A stretch of 64,000 nt of DNA, from assembly GCA_020152595.1 (NCBI GenBank), contig JAIGNY010001194.1, positions 472,001 through 536,000 of the forward strand, in the 5' to 3' direction. Position numbers and translations under genes: made by a program. Shown piece by piece: positions 25,188 through 37,318 of this stretch. The notes beneath the pieces were generated by a model. It did not search any database. It saw only the letters and a list, made by a program, of their open reading frames with translations, and was not told where the DNA came from. Within the stretch, counting starts at the first letter, position 1. Every line of letters starts with the position of its first letter. This stretch comes from Chiridota heheva. Lineage: Eukaryota; Echinodermata; Holothuroidea; Apodida; Chiridotidae.

Positions 25188-25683
25188 ATATCTCTTTAGA
25201 TATTAATTTCCGAATATATACAGCCTTTGCACGAGTGTGTGTGAGTGTTAGAAGTTATTTGTTCCCTGTTTATTCATCTAATCAGTTAATTGATGTTAGA
25301 AATGAATTGGTCATCTATCTGTCTATTCATCCGTAATATCTCTTTAAATATTAATTTCCGAATATATACAGCCTTTGCACGAGTGTGTGTGAGTGTTAGA
25401 AGTTATTTGTTCCCTGTCTATTCATCTAATCAGTTAATTGATGTTAGAAATGAATTGGTCATCTATCTGTCTATTCATCCATAATATCTCTTTAAATATT
25501 AATTTCCGAATATATACAGCCTTTGCACGAGTGTGTGTGAGTGTTAGAAGCTATTTGTTCCCTGTCTATTCATCTAATCAGTTAATTGATGTTAGAAATG
25601 AATTGGTCATCGTGTCTATTCATCTAATCAGTTAATTGATGTTAGAAATGAATTGGTCATCTATCTGTCTATTCATCCATATT
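25188..25683. repeat. 148-bp tandem repeat, 3 copies plus a fragment
   Basis: Near-identical copies begin near 25188, 25336 and 25484. The third is cut short and followed by a partial copy from about 25613. The unit contains GTTAATTGATGTTAGAAATG. Its length is not a multiple of three, so the similar open frames in each copy are by-products of the repeat. Confidence 0.95.
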
Positions 25684-26377
25684 AACCAATGAAACTGTGT
25701 GTGTCCTCATGTAAACTTCAATGAAAACGTTTTGGGCCCCAGATTCAACACCGTAATTTGCCGCATTGCGGGGTGTCTCCTTTGGCGGCAAACATATTTT
25801 TAGATCATTTCTATAGTCTGATAGTGTTGCCTAGATGTTTCGTCTCAGCTGCATGCTGTATCCCAAAACTTAAAACTCTGCTTTGCGCGCATTACGTATT
25901 CGATTATTCAACAAAAACATCTATTTTTCTGCCGAGATCCCCTTTAAAAGGATTAGCTCAGGGGTTAAACAAGTCCATTTGATATGAAAGAGAACTTCAA
26001 AAGAAAAATAATGGCAAAGAAAGCATGCAATATTCTCATTCCATTAAGAAGATATTAAAGTTCAAAGTTTGGTATCATTTGTGTACAGGTGTAGAAACGA
26101 CTGAAATCAGACTAGTTGTGATGTCACAGCCTGAGATTCTCCAAAGTCTTCATACAGTCATATATTCTATCATATAGTTTTCTGCGGTTTTGTGGCTTAA
26201 AAATCATTGGATATGTGAGGGAAGTATCTAAGAACAAAATCTAGTGAGTGTAATTATATTACTTGACCACCTAGAGAAAATTCGAGGAAAAATAACTTAA
26301 GTAGTAGAGAATTTAAATAAGTTTTCTTTATAATAAATTAACAATTGTTTAAAATGCGAGGATGGGGGCGCCGACCT

Positions 26378-26510
26378 TCCATAGTAGACTTACTATACCA
26401 GTCATTTCTACACAAGTAAGACAAAGTTTTCAACTTGAATAACGAAATAAGATTTTTGAATGCTTTTTTCACCACTTTGTTTCTTTTAAAATACACTTGC
26501 TTGACCCCTG
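26378..26510 (-). repeat. relative of the lectin 3' UTR
   Basis: Diverged match to 2858-3010 in the same orientation. I found no lectin exon just upstream on the minus strand, so a dispersed repeat is the simpler reading. Confidence 0.5.
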
Positions 26511-26883
26511 TTCTGCTTGTATTCATCGTTTAAAAAACTGCAAATACGAGTATTTCTATAAGGTCTATAGATCGATGATGCATCTTTTTCACTTTATGTC
26601 CTGGCATGTTTCTATCGCGGATATAATGTTGTTGTATTGGCCCTAACCTTGACCAGTTCAGCGCATAGAGTTCCACCTGCCCTGGATGCGAGAGAAGTCT
26701 ATAGAAATGATACCAGGAAAAACAAAAGTTTAATCTCGAGCTTCTCAAAATGAGGCGGATATCCCATAAGGTAAGGGGCAAATATATAATACAGTCAGGG
26801 GGAAGGGGGGAGGGGGGACGTTGCCAAAACATTTTTACAATCAGATCATTATTCAATTTGAAGCAAACTTGATCCATACATTC

Positions 26884-27000
26884 AGGGCTTTTAAAAATAA
26901 ATTTTGATCCCTAAATTCAGATTTTTTTCCCCATGAATTTTGATCCCTAAATTCCGGGCTTTTTTCCATAAATTCTGATCCCTAAATTCAAGGCTTTTTT
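26884..27000. repeat. degenerate 37-42 bp tandem repeat
   Basis: Three to four units of the type ATTTTGATCCCTAAATTC separated by T-rich spacers. Confidence 0.85.
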
Positions 27001-28046
27001 GTTTTTTTGAATAAATTTTTATTGGTGGGCCAATTGAGGGCAAAAGTATCGCGTTGGTAGACGAATCCTTAAAGCCGAATCGGAGTCCGCGGGTTTAGGG
27101 GATATTTTTTCATAAAAAAATGGAAATAAGTATCCCTTGAGAGTAAATTTTGCCCTCCAAATCATAGTATGAATATTGCTAAAGAACCATGCAGATTGGC
27201 CCACCATTACCACAATTCAAAAAGTGTTGGGCCACTGGTTGGTCAAATATGCATGAAAACAGGCCTACCTAAATTACTGATGGTCATTATAATTCGTTAA
27301 ATTTGGGATCGAAATTCGGATTTTAGATCATGATTTGGAAATATCGAAAACTTACAAACAGCCAGATGCTGGAAAAGTTTACATAATGAGTCAAAATGCA
27401 GACCATGATTTAAGAATTACTCAAGATCTTACTGCGTAAACGTAAACTACCAAATTGAAATGATATCAATAGATATAAATATTAACTAAATTGATGAATT
27501 CAACCGAATTTTCACTGAAAATGAAACTTAATCAATTTATAAAACACCTGTGAAAGTTCACAATATGGCCAAATGATAATTTAAGTAACAACAGTGTTTA
27601 TAACGTGTGCATGATTTCTTTCATTGTGCAAGACCGATCGATTAAAAGTGTTTTTGCTTTGATAAGGGTGTTAGTCTCGAATATAGAGTTATACGCGAAA
27701 AATACAAGGGGTGGGGAGGTGGCCAAACTCATGCAAGCAGACAGCACTGTTATGACGTTGTGATCTGGTGTTAATCATCGGATATTCGTGCACCTGGAAA
27801 TAAAGAGAAACAACATTTTTATGACACAAACAGCCATTATTCATATCATAAAAAAGTTTTTGGAGATGTTGGAGTTTCGGCCGCGAATGTTGAGGTCACC
27901 GCCACAGATGTTGAAGTCTCGCGGACAGTGTCAGTCTAGTGGAGTGCGCATTCTAACAGAAAGGCCTATGACAGTGCAGTTTCGTATAGGGAGAATGATT
28001 ATGACAGCCAGGTCTCAATCTCAGACAAAGATGTCTCGGTGTCGAT
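27001..28046. other. non-coding, nothing recognised
   Basis: An open frame of 64 codons at 27019-27213 and another of 89 at 27788-28057 have no recognisable content. The second runs into a MITE end. Confidence 0.4.
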
Positions 28047-28191
28047 CAGTGGCGTAGCTAGGGTATACGGGCCGGGAGTGAGTGGGACGCCCCTATGGTA
28101 TATAGGTATACTGGTATCTTTTTTTACGGGCACTATTGTAGGGCCCGGGCGGGAGTCGGCTTCCCCCTGCTCCCCTTATTATACGCCGCTG
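28047..28191. mobile_element. hAT-like MITE with 8-bp target duplication
   Basis: 145 bp. The ends CAGTGGCGTA and TACGCCGCTG are inverted repeats with one mismatch. The flanks GTGTCGAT (28039-28046) and GTTTCGAT (28192-28199) are an 8-bp duplication with one change. An 8-bp duplication and CAG.GGCG ends are typical of hAT elements. There is no internal ORF. Confidence 0.8.
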
Positions 28192-31100
28192 GTTTCGATG
28201 CAATAGTCAGGTCTCAGTCACTTCTAGAATGATAGAAGGGTAAGGACGTCGGATATTGTAAGGTTTTGTTCAAAGGCAGTGTTGTCTCGCTTTCGGACTG
28301 TCAACGCGTGGTCAATCTTCTAAAAGGTACCATTCATAGGCCTAGGATTTAGCTGAAGCATTGCACATTGGATGTAGTGACGTAATTTATTCTTACAGGC
28401 CCGTGGGGAGAGGCGCGACGGATGCGTTCCCACCCCTACCGACTGGTAAGGTACACAAATCCCACATAGCTCTCTTTAATTCACTGAGGAAACACCCCAC
28501 CCCACGGAAATTTTGGTGCGCTGTATACAATCCAAAACCCAGATGAAGCGTCAAACGCAACTACCCCCACATTGAATAAAAAAAAATGTTCTATATATTG
28601 TTCCATCTCCATGAAAAGCATGACTGAAAGTATTAATCAAGCTACCAGACATCCCCGTCTCGTGTGATAATGAACCAGAGAACAGAGCCGAAGCTAAATT
28701 GTATGAAGCCCTAAAAAAGTGGGCTCTTTCGGTGTAGTACAGCCATGCTGTCATATATTATCATTAGTATTATTATCGGATGTTACGACATGGACATGAG
28801 TGATCAAGTTATAGGCCTATGCTTAAGAATTGCACTTCGCACATAAATAAATTCAAATAAAGTCAATAAGCATCAAAGAAAAAAAAAAAGATTGGCAATA
28901 ATTTATTTTAAATATAACGCCAAAATCGTGATAATGGAATTTAAACAAAAATAGACACGGACGCACGGTGTCATTTCCGAATGCCGTGCGACCATGGGCC
29001 GTGTGAACATATTTGAGGCGTTTCAGGCCGAACGTTGCACGCAGTACGCCCACCACGAGTGTAAAAGATAAGTTCCTTACCCAGGTCAGCCCGAGCAAGG
29101 ACTCGAAACAAGCGTATATTTTCGGGATATTTTTTTATATTTTTATTCGAAGCTGAGTTTGACTCAAAATTATAACACTTACTCAGAATAATTCTGATTA
29201 CACTTTTCTTGCTTTTTTTTTTACATTTCAAAATGTTTTATATTTTTTTACATTTGGCTAATACAATTTTCTTTGAAGAGGTAGGAAAATGTTTTGAAGA
29301 GGTTTCTTTTGACCTCAAGATATAACCAATCCGCAATAAATCAGCATTCTTGCAGCTTAAAATTGCCGGTATAGGTCTAAATTAAGTTCTGGGCACTTTG
29401 CATAAAAACAAATAAAAAAATAAAAAAACAACACCAACACTTGTTATTCAAAGAGTTCAGAAACAATTTCACGTCTTTAATCCATTCTTGTAAGAGGTAA
29501 TCGGTTAATAGTCTCAACAGATCGAACTTGTCAGTCTGGTAGCAACCCTAAAGTTCCTCGATGCAGGAACTTTTGCTGACATGGACGCAGCCATTTGACA
29601 AAGATTACCCACAATCCTACACTTCCTCGCCATACATATACTGTAGGCAGCACGGAACTAATTATCTGCCCCTTTGAAGCCTATGATAAAAGAATCAAGT
29701 TCGGGGTCCTTTTTGTACCAGAATGTTATAGATTTGGGATCTTTTGTGATGTTTTCTTAAAAGTACCATCTAACATTTCTCGGATGAGGGTACTTTCAAT
29801 AGGAGGGTCTCCAGAGGTTTTGGCTTCTTTTTTGGCTGAAGTGAAGAGGTGTTATACACCCTCACAAAATCACTCAAATTTGGGTATGGGTCCATGGTAA
29901 AATACTTCCCCATGAAACTTTTACTGAAACAAATTTAGATATGCATAGTCACGACCGATTCTTTCTCTACCATTCCTGAAATTTTCAACGTCTCAGCTTT
30001 CTGTCCCATGACATGAAACTTCTCGGAAATATTTTTATTAGCCTTTTCTCTTGGGGTTCTCATTTTTTGGATGGCGGAGTGATACCTTTTTAGTTCCGTG
30101 CTACCTGTAGGTGGTTAACTTTAAATGGTCACAGTAATTTTGTACGTACGAGGGGAAACTTAAATTATTGCGTAGATTATGCGTGGCTATCAGGCAAACA
30201 TTTTTTTCCGCGCCCCATTTCGCCGATGCGTTTTTTTGCAAAGAAAGAAAAACCGTGCGAGTCTTGCCATCCCGAGAATGGTGCGCACTAATTGCAGTTT
30301 GCCGGTTTGTGTGCAGTGTTTTAATATGTGGAAAAATATCTGTGATACTATACGACAAACCTGTTTGCGATAGCGAAACCAAGCAGCCTGATTTTAAGGA
30401 TGTTAATTGAATATTATATTTATTTCGACGTAATGATTTTCATCTCCATTTAAGTTTTATTGAAGGACACAAATCATAATTTTATTTTTAAGGCAGAAAT
30501 TGGTGATTGTGTATGTTTTTACTGCGGATTTACTAGATTATTTGAGAGTGACAGACATAATACTATATGAAACCTTAGCTTACGCTGGCAGACTGGTCAG
30601 ACTAACGTACCTGCTGAAAACCACTCTGATACAGAAACTGAAGCGTCTGTGCAAGGCTGTGTGGGTAGGAAACATCTGACAAAATAAACGACTGATCATT
30701 TACGTCTAGATAGAAATAAGCTGTTCCTTTGCTGATGAGACAGTTTTTAGAACTTCTAGCTTTGGAAGCTTGTAAATTATGTACCTATAGATCAAAGAAA
30801 AATGTAACAAATTAGTTTTCAAGATTAATTCAGATCAGATGACGAAAAAAACAAAACGAGAAGCCCTAACTGTTGTATGTTTTTTCTCATTTTTTTGCCA
30901 CAACAAAGGATTTGATCTTGCGTGATGCAGCAGGTAGGCCTATGTACTGTTTCACTGGCACAGCCCATCTCTTACTCTTGAGGGGGGGGGGAGGAGGGGG
31001 CAGCTCTATCACAAGGACTAACGTTTAAGCCTGTATCAATAACATACACCAATAATTATTTTGCCCAATAGGTGCGTGAGGAGGCACAGCATTCTCGCGA

Positions 31101-31942
31101 GGGATTCTTTCATCCCTTTTTACCTTTTTCCCCAGGGACGCCGGCACGCGAAAAGGGCAAGGGCAGAAGGGAATAAACTCAAGAAGGGGACATTTTTTAT
31201 AACTCCACTTGAGTCCTTACATGGTGATAAACAATCGGGTATGCATTCACCTGGATATGAAGAGCTCGAAAATGAAGACAAAGGACACTTTTTATGATGA
31301 AAACAACCATTGGTTATACCACATTGTTTAGAGTATCACAACCGGTATGCTTAAAGGTATGGACAAAAATAAAGTTTTAAATAAATAAAAACGGGCACTA
31401 ATTACCCCTTGCCCCAGTGGAAGAGAAGTAAAGGGCACCGATCATCCGTCCTTCACAACTATGCCTCTTCTATGCCCATGCCCCATCGATCAAATTTTAT
31501 ACTGACGCGCGCAGTGGCGTAGCCTAGCATTAAAAAAATGAGGGGTCTGAGAAGGTCCATGAACCCCCTTTCAAGACGAAGTGTTCAAATTTAACCCACT
31601 TCTGAGGGCAATTTTGTTTTTTCTAAACAAAAAACGATTTTAAAAACAAAGATTATCCCATTTTGTTAAAAACTGAAAAAATTGGGGTCCGAATACCCCC
31701 TTCCCTCCGTTCGCCCCGTGGACACGCGTTTTCTTCCAAGGTCACTTTGTTCCACTTGGAGTAAAAATGAAATTTTTTATGGTACCATACACTAATCCGC
31801 TGCATATTTGTATATTCATGGCATTATTTACTCACCAATCAACAATCTCTCCCTTTGAACTGCGACATCCAACCTCCGTTGAGACATTTTGAAAACGGAT
31901 TATTCAACATATATGACCAGTTATTTGAATATTAATCATCAT
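28192..31942. other. non-coding, nothing firm
   Basis: Several open frames of 60-101 codons (for example 29595-29900 on plus and 30101-30382 on minus) have no recognised domain and no splice support. A lone CAGTGGCGTAGCC terminus lies at 31514, and a G-rich run at 30979-31001. Confidence 0.4.
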
Positions 31943-32005
31943 TACACTGGTTCTATCAGTGCAGTTGCGGGAGTACACTGGTTCTATCAGTGCAACTGCT
32001 GTAGC
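31943..32005. repeat. 30-bp direct duplication
   Basis: Two copies of TACACTGGTTCTATCAGTGCA start at 31943 and 31973. Confidence 0.85.
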
Positions 32006-32975
32006 AGCCTGGTTCCAACACTAAATTTGGGAGATTCAATTGTTTGATAACATTGAGAAGGGCAAATTAAGTTCGGATAAAAACAGTACATCTCAAATGA
32101 CACTTTCCTGGTACATTTCAGAAGTATGGTGAACACTTTACAAATAAGCTAAGCTCTTAAATAAAATAAAAGACATAATAAGGTTGGGTAAATTTGGGTT
32201 GGAGGTTATATGGGGGTTCAGTCGGTGGGGTTAAGAAAAATTGGAAGAGATATTAAATAAAAAAAGAGAAGACTGGGTTTAACAACATGACGAGAAGGGG
32301 GACAGTTCATAGTTTGCCCCTAATGTGTTATTTGCAACTGGGCTTGCAATAATTATGAAGTTATGGATTCGACCAGGGGCAGTTTGGTCCACTGACCCTG
32401 GACCAGTGGTCCAAGGCGCCGGTCCCAACACGCTGATCGACTTTCCCCCTTTTCCCCCATAACTTGAGTTTGGCCGCTGGCCCATTAAACTAGCTAATGT
32501 AATTTTTTTCAGGAAATAAAACAAAAAAGATTGTATGCTTCATGCAAATGAACGAATAAACATTATGACACTTATCATTTTTTGCGTGGTAAGGTCAGTC
32601 GAAGGCACCGGTCATTTTACCTGGACCGGTATATTTTTATGTGTTAGTCCGCTCCTGGATTCGACCCTCATACAGTCATATATGGTATGGTACACAAATG
32701 CATTTTGGCAGTTTAGTTAGAATTGTTAGATCAAAAGTGGGTGTGGAAATTAAGTCCAACTGAGGCAGGGAGTAGATATTGCTTCTCATCTCCCATTCAA
32801 TTCCTCAACTGTGTTCGGTATTTGTTCATAAAACACAAAATGTAACGTCAAAGTAATCCATGGTGTTGTCCTTCAGTACTTGGTCCGCGGGATACATCAT
32901 CTTTTCCTCTTGCAAAATAGTAACGAATGGATAACATCAGGAGCAAATGACACAGCCAGCCTAAAAAAAAATGAG
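32006..32975. other. non-coding, nothing recognised
   Basis: Unique-looking sequence without a supportable exon. Confidence 0.4.
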
Positions 32976-33112
32976 TGTGGCGGTGATGGGGGAGGGGGAA
33001 GGGGTGATGGGGGGGGGAGGGGGAATGGGTGATGAAGGAGGGATGATGAAGGAGGGGTGATGGAGGAGGGGGAAGGGGTGAGGTGGGAAAGGTGAGGGGG
33101 ACAATTGTGAAA
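32976..33112. repeat. G-rich GGGTGAT minisatellite
   Basis: Many G runs of 3-9 separated by TGAT or AGGAGG. The plus strand has many possible G-quadruplexes. The Pro/Ser/His-rich open frame on the minus strand (32897-33133) is a composition artefact. Confidence 0.85.
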
Positions 33113-34001
33113 AGGGTCGAACTGTGATGTCAAGGTCCAGAAATTAGATGAAGGAAAAAGGTGGGCGTTTCAGCCATTCCCAGTCCTGTTTGAGAGGTCG
33201 AGAGGGAAGATCCTTGTTGCAATGGTGGGAAATAGGCGAAACAAGGGAGAGGAAATATTACTTGGCAATACTTCACATAAAAAACAAATACATTCTCCCC
33301 ATAAACCTTTGCATATAGACCCACTCTCCTTGGGATGCCCACCACAAGACAATAAGGAACCAGGTATCATTTTCTAGCCTGTGGTGTGACTTGGTTCAGG
33401 CTTGACCTATCTGAAAAATCAATGAGGATGGAAACTTTCAAAAAAAAGTTTTAAATCAGTTTAATTAGTTCCAAAAGTATTATCTTTTTTTTTCCAGTCA
33501 GTTTATAGCTTAAACAAGGTTGCCAACACAATGCTAAAACAGCTACAGAAAAAACTCAAAATACTTCAAAGGTGAATTCAGGATGAGGTTAACCACAATG
33601 GGTGCACTGGAAATTGATTTAAACAATACAGAAGTAAAATTAGCACACCAATACTTTCAATGACTTAATGACCTCGATTGACCATCCTTACATCCACCTT
33701 TGGAATACTTTAATTTAAGAAAAGCAATAAATAAGACACAATGGAGACAGATTAAACAATAATAACTCTTGTTATCTTCAAATGCAACAAAATAAGAACC
33801 AATAAAAATACATCTTTATCAAGTTGACCTGAATAAAGGGTAGTGCTTATGTAAGTCTATCAATACACAATATAAATATAAACAGCTGGCAAAAAAATTC
33901 CACATTAAGTGTGTATTACTGTAAGTTTCTTTAATATTATTTGTTATAAATATAAAAAATCTGACACTTCTATAAAATTAAAATGAATGGCACTTCCTCG
34001 T
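33113..34001. other. non-coding, possibly 3' UTR of the 36.3-kb gene
   Basis: A-rich on plus and T-rich on minus, with no exon. Confidence 0.3.
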
Positions 34002-34277
34002 ATCACACAGACAGCCTTAGATATATACAGTATATGTCACTCAGACAGTCTTTAATAGACCGTATATGTCACCCAGACAGTCTTTGATAAAACCAATGTC
34101 ACCCAGACAGCCTTAGATATATACAATATGTCACCCAGTCTTTAATAAATACAATATGTCACCCAGAAAGCCTTAGATATATACAGTATATGTCACCCAG
34201 ACAGTCTTTAATAAAACAATATATGTAACCCAAACCGGCTTTAATATATGTCACCCAGTCTTTAATACATACAATAT
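34002..34277. repeat. degenerate tandem repeat, about 33-38 bp
   Basis: About eight imperfect units of the type TATGTCACCCAGACAGTCTTTAATA, alternating with AGCCTTAGATATATACA variants. The irregular spacing and AT-rich, variable units argue against a CRISPR array. Confidence 0.9.
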
Positions 34278-36294
34278 AATGGACTTTCCACCTTACACAA
34301 ATAGAAAACCAGACAGATACAAACAAGGCAAAACTTTATACTATGACTACTTTGCACAGGAAGCTCACAAGTGATAAATCATGGTACTTCTTAGAAAAAC
34401 AGACACATTTTCTCATTCTTTACTGTTCATATGTACATTTATAGTTGTAAAACTGTACAGAGCTAGTTTATGTCAAAAGATAAACTGTACAGTTCAAAAG
34501 GTGCAAACATGAAGAGCACAAATATTATGCTGTTAGTCGCTACCAACACTTCAAACATACTAGTTTTACACAGCTTTTTTTTTTTTTTACACAGCTGCAT
34601 TACAAAATAACTTTAAAAAAATAACATTCATGGCTATTGTACACACCAACTCACTTTATTGTTACCAATTAATTTATGGGCAGGTCAGGTACAAACAAAT
34701 TTAAAAGTTGTTGTATTCTGAATTTACAGCTCTTTGTAAACAACTTAAAATCTGTCTATAGAAAAGTAATCAATTATGTCCTCCCAAGGTACAAGTAAGA
34801 AAGAAAGACATTGATTGTAACATCTTTATCACTTGAATAACATGTGTTTCTTTACCAGCCAATTACATTTAGAGAGACAAACTTATTTGTACTTTTCACA
34901 ACTTCTCCACAATCATCCGCAATTCAATGATGAATAATGAAGACATCATTGCTAATCCAACTGAATGTATATGGCAAACAATAGTCTTTTAGGCTAACTG
35001 CTCTCCAGCACTTGTTAAATTTGTCCATGCCCATAGCCACTTGCAGGACCCATGCCACTCATTTGTGAATGCACTACCTGGACGGCCCCTGGTTTCAGTA
35101 AATTCACTTTCAGGATTTAAACTGGACATCACTTATCTTCAATGCTACTAACTGATCACTCAATGAAAAACAGTAGCAGATCATTCAATATTTTAAGAGG
35201 GGGTGGGGATGGGGGGGGGGGGGAGAGTGGCATTCAATAAAAGCCTAGCAATGGTTAATGAAATGACAGGCGTCATGACATTTTCACTTTTGACATACTT
35301 ACCAATGACTGCTAAAAAGAGTTCGTAATAGTTTTTTGGTTAAAAATATATACAAAAAAACCATTTAGTATTTAGCATTCATCCATCACTGTACTGATGC
35401 ATATGTACCTGTGAAAATAAAAAAATAAAAAAATGTTTGAGTAATCATGAGAACAAAATCATACTGTACATAAACTATTATTTACTATATATATGAACCA
35501 AACTTGAAAGTGCTCAAGGGATTAGTGGAAAGAATACAAGTCATCATTGGCACATAAGTTACTGCTTGCTGGAATGGTTAACTTGTTTTAGATATAAAGA
35601 AAACAGCAAGAAAAGACTTTGGTACCAGTAAAAATAATAAATTAATATAATGAATGTTCTAAACAAACTTTATTCTTTCTAAATTTGTATCACACACATG
35701 CATTCTTTAAACAAAGAAAATGAATACACTGTACATTAAGGCAGGCATTTGTACTGGCATCAGATATGGCAAATGAAATACATACTGATCTTTGGCACAC
35801 ACATGATATATAAAAGTAAAAAGATAGGGATCCAAAAAGTGGTAAATGTTATATGTCTCTAGACATATAAGATGGTAAAGCTTTACCATACAGTTACTGG
35901 TATGGTAAAGCTTTCAAAATAAAAAAAGGAAGGAAGTAAAAGCTTTAGCACTTGTAAATAGCAGCTTCATGGCAAAACTAAAAACACTTAGTAAGCCTCA
36001 CAATACAATGTCTCAAACAAAGGCAACTGAAAGTCAATAAAAGGCAGACAAGTACTTTTAATCTGTGCTTTCTACTTCATAGTGAAAATAATTTCTGATG
36101 GGCTCCATTTTGCATTGCCCATCATATATACACATTAACATTTTAATACAATTTCAATACTAAATTCATGGTTTCCATTAATCTAGAGTTTTATAAAATT
36201 GTTACCTGATACAATAACACTTAAATAAAATTTTAAAACGTAAACCATGAATTGCATGTACAAAATAAGCCTTCCAAAATATAATATTTAGGTT
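34278..36294 (-). other. possible long 3' UTR on minus strand
   Basis: This AT-rich stretch follows the stop of the minus-strand exon at 36295-36510. AATAAA on the minus strand occurs, for example, near 34656. A G run lies at 35198-35230. Assignment as UTR is inference. Confidence 0.3.
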
Positions 36295-36510
36295 CTAACT
36301 CATGGGAAACTCTTGGATGATTCTGTAAAGATCACCAGAATCAAAAACCATCTCAACTCCAACTCCCCCTTCAAAGTCATTTTGTTCCTCGCAATTATCA
36401 TTGTCAGCCACACTAATATCCCCCAAAACATTGGGACCATAATCTGAATCATTGGAACTGAAATAAGATTCATCTGAAGTAACTTGGGAATCATCTGAGA
36501 GTAAAAGCTT
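36295..36510 (-). CDS. terminal exon of unrecognised acidic protein
   Basis: 72 codons end in TAG at 36295-36297. The frame is rich in Asp, Glu and Ser: LLLSDDSQVTSDESYFSS early, then GDISVADND, and DLYRIIQEFPMS at the end. The amino-acid content and lack of repeats look like real protein. An in-frame TAG lies just upstream, so the frame needs an acceptor at ACCTAG|AAG (polypyrimidine tract weak). That upstream sequence is a repeat also seen at 38.16 kb, so either the acceptor lies in the repeat or the repeat has cut the gene. I do not recognise the family. Confidence 0.5.
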   Translation of the reverse strand, partial: KLLLSDDSQVTSDESYFSSNDSDYGPNVLGDISVADNDNCEEQNDFEGGVGVEMVFDSGDLYRIIQEFPMS

Positions 36511-36575
36511 CTAGGTCTTACTAGTTATTACACACATCCCTCAGTGCAGGTTGAGATTGGGATTGCCGTATGACA
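36511..36575. repeat. 65-bp dispersed repeat, copy 1
   Basis: CTAGGTCTTAC...TAGTTATTA, CACATCCCTCAGT and ATTGGGATTGCC recur at 38167-38235 in the same orientation. Confidence 0.8.
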
Positions 36576-36947
36576 GGGGAGAATACTGGACCTTTGATGT
36601 AATAATAAATACACCAACATTTGGAGCTTCGTATTCATTAAGATCCATGGAGGCCGCCATCTTAACTGTAGTGATAACGTTAAGTCAATGGGGACTTTTA
36701 ATGAGAACGCGGGGGGTATTTTTAAAACGAAAAACCAATATTAAATTAATATTCATTAGATTTAACCACAGACTTTTCAATTTCAATGTGGATTTCGCGA
36801 TGAAATAACAAAAGACTTCCGTTGACCTTTCGTACAACCCTCTCGACACAGGATTTCATGATGGCTTAGTCATCGCTGATACCATGTACATATATCATAC
36901 GTTACATTACACAATTACTACCGTTCTGTTGAAAGAGAGAGTTGAAC

Positions 36948-37075
36948 ACACAATTACAATGACGGGGTCGTCGCCTGCGTATTCGGTTATGAGTACAAAT
37001 GCTATCACGAAACGCTTAATACAACCCAGACGAGAACACAGGTACGACGCACGGACAGACATAACATCGACAACC
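36948..37075. repeat. dispersed module, copy 1
   Basis: About 130 bp starting CACACAATTACAATGACGGG and ending ACATCGACAACCAA. It is nearly the same as 49215-49350 and in the same orientation. Confidence 0.9.
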
Positions 37076-37129
37076 AAGTCAATGTCCACGGCCTTTGATA
37101 ACCAGTTGTGGTATACTGGCGTGTCTACC

Positions 37130-37200
37130 CAACCCAGGCTTGAACCCAGGGCCTCGTGGTCTGTAGACAGGTATGATAACCGCTACACCACAGTAGGTAG
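37130..37200 (-). repeat. tRNA-like sequence inside the foldback element
   Basis: The minus strand reads GTGGTGTAGCGGTTATCA (box A and D-arm like) and then GGGTTCAAGCC (box B like). The T stem pairs poorly and the anticodon stem is not regular, so this is a SINE head or tRNA relic, not a working tRNA gene. Confidence 0.5.
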
Positions 37201-37318
37201 ATAAAATCCTATTCATATAACGTTATCACAAGTTAAAATGGCGGCCTCCATAGATCCTAATGAATACGAAGCTCCAAGTTTTGGTGTATTTTCTTACTAC
37301 ACCAAAAGTCCAGGATTC

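Larger units (their letters stand above)
36581..37318. mobile_element. foldback element with about 100-bp terminal arms
   Basis: Arms 36581-36682 and 37219-37318 are inverted copies, about 85% alike by eye. Both contain GGAGCTTCGTATTCATTA and ATGGAGGCCGCCAT. The 530-bp interior holds a tRNA-like stretch (37130-37200, minus) and a module repeated at 49.2 kb. No transposase ORF is present. Confidence 0.75.

Noticed and set aside
25106-25635. Three similar open frames of 64-76 codons
   Set aside because: They follow the 148-bp tandem repeat, whose length is not a multiple of three, so each copy is read in a new phase.
31514-31740. A second hAT-like MITE starting CAGTGGCGTAGCC
   Set aside because: No matching inverted end or target duplication was found, so only one terminus is visible.
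34002-34277. CRISPR-like spacing of repeats
   Set aside because: Units are degenerate, spacing is irregular, no cas genes are present, and the genome is animal.
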